A stretch of 8,560 nucleotides of DNA. It comes from Clostridiales bacterium (GTDB lineage Bacteria > Bacillota > Clostridia > WRLR01). Numbering within the stretch: position 1 is the stretch's first letter; each line of letters opens with the position of its first letter. The stretch is from the NCBI GenBank assembly GCA_031287655.1, contig JAITSR010000130.1:1-8560 (forward strand). Direction: 5' to 3'. Below, one piece after another: positions 1 through 5,300 of the stretch. The position numbers and the translations under genes were made by a program. The notes below the pieces were generated by a model, which saw only the letters and a list, made by a program, of their open reading frames with translations, was not told the DNA's origin and ran no database searches.

Positions 1-22
1 CGAGGGCGATGAGTGGGGGGAG

Positions 23-47
23 GATTTCGCGGCTATGTCGCGAAATC
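23..47. other. Perfect 9-bp inverted repeat upstream of the operon
   Basis: Positions 23-31 (GATTTCGCG) pair perfectly with 39-47 (CGCGAAATC) around a 7-nt loop. The palindrome lies about 60 nt before the first gene. No T-run follows it, so it is not a standard intrinsic terminator; it could be an operator for an unseen regulator or the end of an upstream transcript. The rest of 1-107 shows no convincing gene. An AT-rich stretch at 83-90 contains TATTAT, which resembles a -10 box, but no acceptable -35 box lies 16-18 nt before it, so I do not call a promoter. Confidence 0.45.
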
Positions 48-107
48 GAGCCATCACAAGGCGTCCGAGTTTCCGAATAAACTTATTATTTGAAGGGAGA
101 ACCATTT

Positions 108-1583
108 ATGGGAGACGAAAAAACGGTGTCGGTACAGGAGTTGAAAAAGGCCGCGGTGGCCTTCATTGATGAAAAGAAAACCGAAGTCCTCGACGTGAAC
201 GACCGGATTTGGGAGTTTGCGGAATTGTCCCTGATGGAGACGCGCTCGATGGCGCTCTACTGCGAGGTGCTCGAGCGGAACGGCTTTGCCGTCGAACGCG
301 GCATCTGCGATGTGCCGACCGCGTTTTCCGGCACGTTTGGCTCGGGCGGCCCGATCATCGGCATCCTCGCCGAGTACGACGCCCTCTCCGGGCTGTCGCA
401 GGCGGGCGCGACGGCGGTCGAACAACCGCTCACGCAGGGCGCTCCGGGACATGGCTGCGGGCATAACATGCTCGGGGCGGGCTCGCTCGCGGCGGCGTTC
501 GCGGTAAAAAAGTTCCTCGAGGACGCAAAGGTCCCCGGTACCGTAATCTTTTACGGCTGTCCGGGCGAGGAAGGCGGCGCAGGCAAGGCGTTTATGGCGC
601 GCGCGGGCCTGTGGAAAAAACTCGACGCCGCGCTGACATGGCACCCCTCCGAAACAAACGAGGTCGTGTCGGGCTCGAGCAACTCGAGTATCCAAATCGA
701 ATACCGCTACAAGGGGGTCGCGTCACACGCCGCGGGCGATCCCGAGCTCGGGCGCTCCGCGCTCGACGCGGTCGAGTTGCTGAACATCGGCGTCCAGTTT
801 CTGCGGGAGCATATCCCGGACAACGCGCGGGTCCACTACGCGATCATCGACGGCGGCGGCGTCTCGCCGAACGTCGTGCAGCCGACCGCGAGCGTGCTCT
901 ACATGATCCGCGAAAACACGGTGCATAAGAACCTCGGCCTCGTCGCGCGCGTCGACAAAATCGCGGAGGGCGCGGCGCTGATGACGGACACGCGGCTCGA
1001 ACGCGTTTTCATCGACGGGACCGCGGACACGATCCCGAATTTCACGCTCGAAAAGGCGCTCTACAAAAACTTCCAGGAGATCGGCGTTCCCAAGTACACC
1101 GACGAGGAACTCGCCTTTGCGGCGGCGGTCAAAAAGACCTATGACGATCGCGTCCCGTCAAGACTCCCGGGCGGGGCGACCGACACCCACCCCGAAATCG
1201 AGGCGTTCGTGCGGGAGGCCTCGCGCGGCGGCACGCTCGTGATGAACGACTTTTTAATCCCGCAATGCGACTCCCGTCATCAGTCGATGGGCTCCACGGA
1301 CGTCGCGGACGTGAGCTGGCTCACGCCGACGGGGCAGATTCACGTCGCGGCGCGCCCGCACAACGCGCCGGGCCATTCGTGGCAAGTGGTCTCCTGCGGA
1401 AAGAGCACGATCGGCCACAAGGCCGTTCTGTTCGCGGGAAAGGTGCTCGCGGCCACGGCGATCGACCTTCTGCTCGACCCCGAGACGCTGCTCCGCGCGA
1501 AGGCGGAGCACGCGGAAAAGACGAAGGCCGGTTATCTGTGTCCGATCCCGGACGGCGAACCGCCGCGCGTGCCGGGGGAATAA
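108..1583 (+). CDS. M20-family amidohydrolase, AbgB-like (aminobenzoyl-glutamate hydrolase subunit B family)
   Basis: This is a 491-residue cytoplasmic zinc-dependent amidohydrolase of the M20D type, a family that cleaves amide bonds of N-acyl or aminoacyl conjugates; E. coli AbgB acts on p-aminobenzoyl-glutamate and is of similar length. The ATG at 108 is chosen because AAGGGAGA ends 7 nt before it; a TTG at 90 in the same frame lies upstream of that site. Visible motifs are AEYDAL near residue 88, GHGCGHN at 114-120 (metal ligands C117 and H119), PGEEGGAGK near 152-160 (catalytic E154 and ligand E155), WHP at 178-180, SHAAG at 206-210 in the lid/dimerisation domain, and GHSW near 422, which supplies the C-terminal His. 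All expected catalytic residues are present and there is no signal peptide. The gene heads a tight co-directional run. The family call is secure; the substrate is not known, and no AbgA partner lies next to it. Confidence 0.9.
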   Translation: MGDEKTVSVQELKKAAVAFIDEKKTEVLDVNDRIWEFAELSLMETRSMALYCEVLERNGFAVERGICDVPTAFSGTFGSGGPIIGILAEYDALSGLSQAGATAVEQPLTQGAPGHGCGHNMLGAGSLAAAFAVKKFLEDAKVPGTVIFYGCPGEEGGAGKAFMARAGLWKKLDAALTWHPSETNEVVSGSSNSSIQIEYRYKGVASHAAGDPELGRSALDAVELLNIGVQFLREHIPDNARVHYAIIDGGGVSPNVVQPTASVLYMIRENTVHKNLGLVARVDKIAEGAALMTDTRLERVFIDGTADTIPNFTLEKALYKNFQEIGVPKYTDEELAFAAAVKKTYDDRVPSRLPGGATDTHPEIEAFVREASRGGTLVMNDFLIPQCDSRHQSMGSTDVADVSWLTPTGQIHVAARPHNAPGHSWQVVSCGKSTIGHKAVLFAGKVLAATAIDLLLDPETLLRAKAEHAEKTKAGYLCPIPDGEPPRVPGE

Positions 1584-1592
1584 ATACAGTTT

Positions 1593-1621
1593 CGGCGCTA
1601 TTTGCGCCGCCGCAGGCGGCG
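1593..1621 (+). promoter_or_regulatory. Two mutually exclusive hairpins before the GTG start of the FMN enzyme
   Basis: In the 51-nt gap between the first two genes, 1593-1598 (CGGCGC) can pair with 1604-1609 (GCGCCG) around a TATTT loop. Alternatively, 1605-1611 (CGCCGCC) can pair with 1615-1621 (GGCGGCG) around a GCA loop. The two stems share 1605-1609, so only one can form at a time. The second ends exactly where the ribosome binding site AAAGGAG (1622-1628) begins. The pairing is seen directly; a role in translation control, mRNA processing or transcript stability is inference, and high GC makes chance stems fairly likely. Confidence 0.4.
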
Positions 1622-1634
1622 AAAGGAGATTATT

Positions 1635-2534
1635 GTGGATAAAATTGGAAACCCCGGCGACTCCGGGCAAATCACGCGGGCCTATTTTGACTCGCTGCTG
1701 TTGGAATCAAGGCATATCGACTCGGCGCTGCCGTCGATCGAGTTCAAGCTGTTTGGCGAAACGTTCGCGACGCCCGTCATGACGGCGGCGCTGTCGCATC
1801 TGAACAAGACCCACCCGGAGGGAATGGCGGAGCTCGCGCGCGGCGCGGCTGCGGCGAACGCCGTGATGTGGGCGGGCATGGGCGACGAGGCGGAACTCGA
1901 CGCGATCGTACAAACGGGCGCGAAGGCGGTCAAGATCATTAAGCCCTACGCGGACGAAAGCCTCGTGATCAAAAAACTCGAACACGCGGAGCGCTGCGGC
2001 GCCTTTGCCGTCGGCATGGACCTTGACCACGCGTTCAGCCGAAAGGGCGGCTACGACAGCGTATTCGGCCTTGAAATGCGCCCGCGCACGATCGATCAGA
2101 TTCGCGGTTATGTCCGTTCGACAAAACTGCCCTTCATCATCAAGGGCGTGTTGAGCGCGCAGGACGCCCAAAAGTGCCTCGCGGCGGGCGTGAGCGGCAT
2201 CGTGGTATCGCACCACCACGGGATCATGGACTACGCGGTCCCGCCGCTCCAAGTCCTGCCGGAGATCGTCGACGTGATCGGCGGGCAGATTCCGATCTTT
2301 GTCGACTGTAATGTCGAACGCGGAATGGATGTGTTCAAAGCGCTCGCGCTCGGCGCTTCCGCCGTGTCCGTCGGGCGCGCGCTGATGGGGCCGCTCGGCG
2401 CGGAGGGCGCGGAAGGCGTCAAAAAGGCGATCGAGGCGATAAACGCCGAGCTGATCTTCGCGATGGCGATGACATGCTCGCCGGACATCACGTCGATCGA
2501 CCCCTCGGTGATCTGGCACAGAAAGGATCAATAG
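1635..2534 (+). CDS. FMN-dependent alpha-hydroxy-acid dehydrogenase-like protein, divergent active site
   Basis: This 299-residue TIM-barrel protein resembles the lactate/glycolate oxidase family, which oxidises 2-hydroxy acids with FMN. The GTG at 1635 is chosen because AAAGGAG lies 6 nt upstream; an in-frame TTG at 1602 would add an arginine-rich tail encoded by a GC hairpin. Recognisable parts are TPVMTAAL at 46-53 (N-terminal flavin strand), IIKG with K170, VVSHHHG at 190-196 with the presumed catalytic base H194, and FVDCNVERGMDVFKALALGA at 222-241 followed by VGRALMG, the FMN phosphate region. It is shorter than typical members (about 350-380 residues). The usual SNHGGRQ motif reads SHHHGIM, losing the substrate-carboxylate Arg, and the usual DGGIR phosphate loop reads DCNVE. 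The fold call is good; activity on simple 2-hydroxy acids is doubtful. A type-2 isopentenyl-diphosphate-isomerase-like or other FMN enzyme is an alternative. Confidence 0.82.
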   Translation: MDKIGNPGDSGQITRAYFDSLLLESRHIDSALPSIEFKLFGETFATPVMTAALSHLNKTHPEGMAELARGAAAANAVMWAGMGDEAELDAIVQTGAKAVKIIKPYADESLVIKKLEHAERCGAFAVGMDLDHAFSRKGGYDSVFGLEMRPRTIDQIRGYVRSTKLPFIIKGVLSAQDAQKCLAAGVSGIVVSHHHGIMDYAVPPLQVLPEIVDVIGGQIPIFVDCNVERGMDVFKALALGASAVSVGRALMGPLGAEGAEGVKKAIEAINAELIFAMAMTCSPDITSIDPSVIWHRKDQ

Positions 2535-2576
2535 CCAATCGCGGCGTTTGTTCGGAAATAGGATGGGGGGAAGCGT

Positions 2577-3359
2577 ATGAAATTCAGTGGCAGAACACAG
2601 ATGTTAAGCGACCGCTATTCGGTCTTTGAGGCGATGGACTTCTTTAAAAAAGCGGGCTTTGACGGCGTCGAGCTCTGTTTTGAGGACCTCAATTTCCGGC
2701 TGAGGCCGGACCTTTGGGACGAGCGCGTAATCGGGCCGATCCGGGAGCACAGCGGCGAGCTCGGCCTCCCGATCTCGGCGGTCGGCAACCACTTGCGCTA
2801 TTTCTTCGACGACTTTATGTTCGAGGCGATCAAGCGCGGCATCCGCTCCGCGAAACGCTACGGCACGGACGTGTTTATCTTCTCCGCGATGAACGACGCG
2901 ACGGAGAGGGTGCGGTGCGCGGACCTCCGCAAGGTCGCGGTATCGCGCGTGCGCGAGCTCTGCAAGGTCGCGGAGGACGCGGGCGTCTGTCTTGCGATGG
3001 AGCCGGAGCCGCCGTCGATTTTCGCGAACACAAACGACTTCTTGCGCCTGTGTGCGGAGATCCAAAGCCCCGCGCTCGGGATCAACTTTGACGCGGGCCA
3101 CGCGTTTTTGGCCGACCCCGACATCTATGAGTCGATCGCGAGCTTAAAGGGGCTGATCCGGCACGGCCACATTGAGGATATGCAGCGCGGCCAGCACTTG
3201 CACCTGATGCCCGGCGAAGGGGATATGGACCTGCCGCGCACGTTCCGGGCGCTGCGCGCCGCGGGTTTTGACGGCTACATGTCGCTCGACCTCTACAACT
3301 ACGTCTACGAGGACGTCGCGGCCGACGCGCTCGCGGCGCTGCGGAAGATGGACGGTTAG
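2577..3359 (+). CDS. Sugar phosphate isomerase/epimerase, xylose isomerase-like TIM barrel
   Basis: This 260-residue protein belongs to the AP-endonuclease-2/xylose-isomerase-like superfamily, whose members isomerise or epimerise sugars, keto-acids or cyclitols using a divalent metal. The ATG at 2577 follows the purine run GGGGGGAAG (2565-2573). The family pattern is visible in order: GFDGVEL at 28-33, a mid-barrel NHLRYFF at 71-77, AMEPEP with metal ligand E142, NFDAGH with D172, GHIEDM with H198, the HLMPGEGDMDL loop at 210-219, and the C-terminal strand YMSLDLYNY. In many characterised members that last strand carries a Glu ligand; here the position is D238, a conservative change. There is no signal peptide or membrane segment. 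It starts 42 nt after the FMN enzyme, suggesting a shared pathway for a sugar-like or hydroxy-acid compound. The substrate cannot be named; hydroxypyruvate isomerase, tagatose-epimerase-like and inosose-type activities all remain possible. Confidence 0.85.
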   Translation: MKFSGRTQMLSDRYSVFEAMDFFKKAGFDGVELCFEDLNFRLRPDLWDERVIGPIREHSGELGLPISAVGNHLRYFFDDFMFEAIKRGIRSAKRYGTDVFIFSAMNDATERVRCADLRKVAVSRVRELCKVAEDAGVCLAMEPEPPSIFANTNDFLRLCAEIQSPALGINFDAGHAFLADPDIYESIASLKGLIRHGHIEDMQRGQHLHLMPGEGDMDLPRTFRALRAAGFDGYMSLDLYNYVYEDVAADALAALRKMDG

Positions 3360-3398
3360 AGCGACAAAAAGCCGGATCGGAAAAAAGGACGGCCGATT

Positions 3399-5300
3399 TT
3401 GGATTTTAAAAGCCCCCCGGATAGAGAATATACGGCGGCGGACGCTCTGAGGCTGCCGTTTCGCGCGGCCCCGCTCGCCGTTTTGCTGCACGCGCTGCTG
3501 TCGGTTTTGCACGCCCTGATGCCGACCGCGGTGCTCGCGGTGACGACCGCGGCCTTTGTGGATACCGCGGGCGGCATCCTGCGCGGCCTCCGCCCGCGCG
3601 GCGACATCTATGCTCCGCTCGCGCTCCTGCTGCTCGGCACGGGCCTTTTTATGACCGCGGGCGCCCTCACGGCGCTCGCGGCGGCGCGAATCCGGCAAAG
3701 GCTCGCGCAAAAGCTCCGGCCCCGGATCGTGCGTACACACGCGGCCCTTGACTATCGGCATATCGAGGACGCCGCGGGTCTCGAACTTGTCACGCGCGTC
3801 GCGCGCGATCCCGTGACGTCCGTGATGGACGGCTTTACCGGTTTTATGCGGCTCGCGCAGGTCGCGGTCTGCGTCCTTTCGATCCTCGCGCTGATTGTCG
3901 CGAGCGTGTGGTGGGCCGCGCTTGTGATCGCCCTCTTTTCCACGCCGATGTTCTATCTTTCGCTGCTCGCCGGAAAAAAGAATTATCAGGCGTCGCGCGA
4001 CGCCGAAAAGTTCAAGCGCCGCGCCGAATACCTCGGAGAGGTGCTCACCGGGCGCGCCGCGGCGGATGAGCGGACGCTGTTTGGGTACGGCCGCGCCGTG
4101 AACGCGCGGTGGTTCGCGCAGTATGAGGCGTGGCGTCTGCTCCGGCTGCGCGTCACGGTAAAGAACTTCCTGATTACAAAGGGCTCGAGCCTGATGCTCG
4201 CGCTGATCGCCTTGGCGGTCGCGCTGACGCTCGTCGTACCCGTCACGCGCGGCCGGATGAGCGCCGGAATGTTCATCGGGATCGTGAGCGCCGTGTTCGG
4301 CATGATCCAGCAGCTCGGCTGGCAGTTCTCGTCCTCCCTCGAACAAATATCCCGCGTCGGCGAATACATGCGGGACCTGACGGCCTTTTGGGCGCTCGGC
4401 GAGGCGCCCGGCGCGCTCGACCCGCCCGACGCGGAAGCGCCCCCTTTTAAAACGCTGGAATTTCGGAGTGTTCGCTTCCGGTATCCCACGGGCGGCCCCT
4501 ATATTTTGGACGGGCTCACGTTCTCGCTCACGCGCGGGCGGCACTATGCCTTTGTCGGCAGGAACGGCGCGGGCAAAACGACGATCACAAAGCTCCTGAC
4601 CGGGCTTTACACGGAATACGAGGGGGAGATTCTCGTCGACGGGAAGGAGCTGCGGACCTACCCGGCGGGCGGGCTCAAGGCGCTTTTCTCTGTTGTGTAT
4701 CAGGATTTTGCGCGTTACCCCGTGTCGATGCGGGACAACATCGCGCTCGGCGACGTCGCGGGTACGGGCGTAGGCAAAGACGCGGGCGCGGACGCAAGCG
4801 CGGGCGCGCATACAGGTACAGGCGCGGGCGCGGGCCACCCCACACAGGAGGCGGGAGGCGCTGACGAGGGCGATTCCGGACGGGAGGCGGAGGCCGCGCT
4901 GCTCGCCGGGCTCGGCGAGACGGTCGCGGGGCTGCGCGACGGCCTTATGACCCCGCTCGGCAAAGCCAAAGAGGAGGGGCAGGAGCTCTCCGGCGGGCAG
5001 TGGCAGCGCCTCGCGATCGCGCGGTCCCTGATCAGCCGCGCCCCGGTCAAAATCCTCGACGAGCCGACGTCGGCGCTCGATCCGGTCAGCGAAAGCCGCG
5101 TCTATGAAGAATTTGAAAAGCTGATGGCGGGGCGCACGACGATTTTCATCAGCCACAGACTCGGCTCGACGAAGCTCGCCGACGAAATCCTCGTGATTGA
5201 CGGCGGACGGGTCGCGGAGCGCGGGACGCACGACGAGCTGGTCGCATCTGCGGGCGGCTACGCGCGGATGTACGAGTCGCAAAGGGAGTGGTACGTTTGA
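3399..5300 (+). CDS. ABC half-exporter (membrane domain fused to ATPase), first of a pair
   Basis: This 633-residue type-IV ABC half-transporter has an N-terminal membrane domain with about six helices (roughly 22-56, 71-97, 150-170, 172-192, 262-284, 286-308) and a C-terminal ATPase domain. The start is TTG at 3399, placed by AAGGA 9 nt upstream; no in-frame ATG fits better. ATPase motifs are Walker A GRNGAGKT (387-394, K393), Q-loop YQD (Q435), signature LSGGQ (530-534), Walker B ILDEP (D554 and catalytic E555), D-loop SALD and H-loop H586. All are intact. The unusual part is an insertion of about 40 residues rich in Gly, Ala, Asp and Thr at about 453-494, between the Q-loop and signature in the helical subdomain. 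There is no peptidase domain. Its stop overlaps the next ABC start, so it most likely forms a heterodimer with that product. The cargo is unknown; lipid, drug, peptide or metabolite export are all possible. Confidence 0.9.
   Translation: MDFKSPPDREYTAADALRLPFRAAPLAVLLHALLSVLHALMPTAVLAVTTAAFVDTAGGILRGLRPRGDIYAPLALLLLGTGLFMTAGALTALAAARIRQRLAQKLRPRIVRTHAALDYRHIEDAAGLELVTRVARDPVTSVMDGFTGFMRLAQVAVCVLSILALIVASVWWAALVIALFSTPMFYLSLLAGKKNYQASRDAEKFKRRAEYLGEVLTGRAAADERTLFGYGRAVNARWFAQYEAWRLLRLRVTVKNFLITKGSSLMLALIALAVALTLVVPVTRGRMSAGMFIGIVSAVFGMIQQLGWQFSSSLEQISRVGEYMRDLTAFWALGEAPGALDPPDAEAPPFKTLEFRSVRFRYPTGGPYILDGLTFSLTRGRHYAFVGRNGAGKTTITKLLTGLYTEYEGEILVDGKELRTYPAGGLKALFSVVYQDFARYPVSMRDNIALGDVAGTGVGKDAGADASAGAHTGTGAGAGHPTQEAGGADEGDSGREAEAALLAGLGETVAGLRDGLMTPLGKAKEEGQELSGGQWQRLAIARSLISRAPVKILDEPTSALDPVSESRVYEEFEKLMAGRTTIFISHRLGSTKLADEILVIDGGRVAERGTHDELVASAGGYARMYESQREWYV
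4755..4880 (+). repeat. Low-complexity Gly/Ala-rich insert in the ATPase domain, with a repeated 10-mer
   Basis: This in-frame segment encodes residues about 453-494 of the first ABC protein. The 10-mer CGCGGGCGCG recurs at 4781-4790, 4799-4808 and 4823-4832, spaced 18 and 24 nt apart, both multiples of 6. The encoded text is made of short units such as AGAD, ASAGA and TGTGAGAG, then turns acidic. Multiples of three keep the frame open, which fits growth of the segment by replication slippage. The exact borders are estimated from where recognisable ATPase sequence stops and resumes. Confidence 0.7.
5282..5300 (+). promoter_or_regulatory. Ribosome binding site and TTGA stop/start overlap linking the two ABC genes
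   Basis: AAGGGAG at 5282-5288 lies 8 nt before TTG 5297-5299, which overlaps the TGA stop 5298-5300 of the preceding gene as TTGA. This is the classic four-base arrangement for translational coupling and makes TTG 5297 a better start than the in-frame GTG at 5288, which overlaps the ribosome binding site itself. Coupling fits a stoichiometric heterodimer. Confidence 0.7.

Noticed and set aside
90..107. TTG start extending the amidohydrolase by 6 residues
   Set aside because: The Shine-Dalgarno sequence lies within this extension and positions the ATG at 108.
35..169. Short frame from ATG 35, preceded by a G-rich purine run
   Set aside because: It overlaps the amidohydrolase out of frame, starts in the loop of the palindrome with poor spacing, and gives a basic peptide with no recognisable features.
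1602..1634. TTG start extending the FMN enzyme by 11 residues
   Set aside because: The added peptide is a run of arginines encoded by the GC hairpin, and the strong ribosome binding site lies after this TTG and directly before GTG 1635.
4781..4832. CRISPR-like spaced repeats (10-mer three times)
   Set aside because: The copies are too short, spacings are 8 and 14 nt, and the segment is coding sequence; it is simple-sequence expansion.
3144..5282. A 712-codon open frame on the minus strand opposite the isomerase end and first ABC gene
   Set aside because: Its translation is rich in Arg, His and Ala with no recognisable domain, as expected for the complement of a GC-rich gene. The + strand reading there has every ABC motif.
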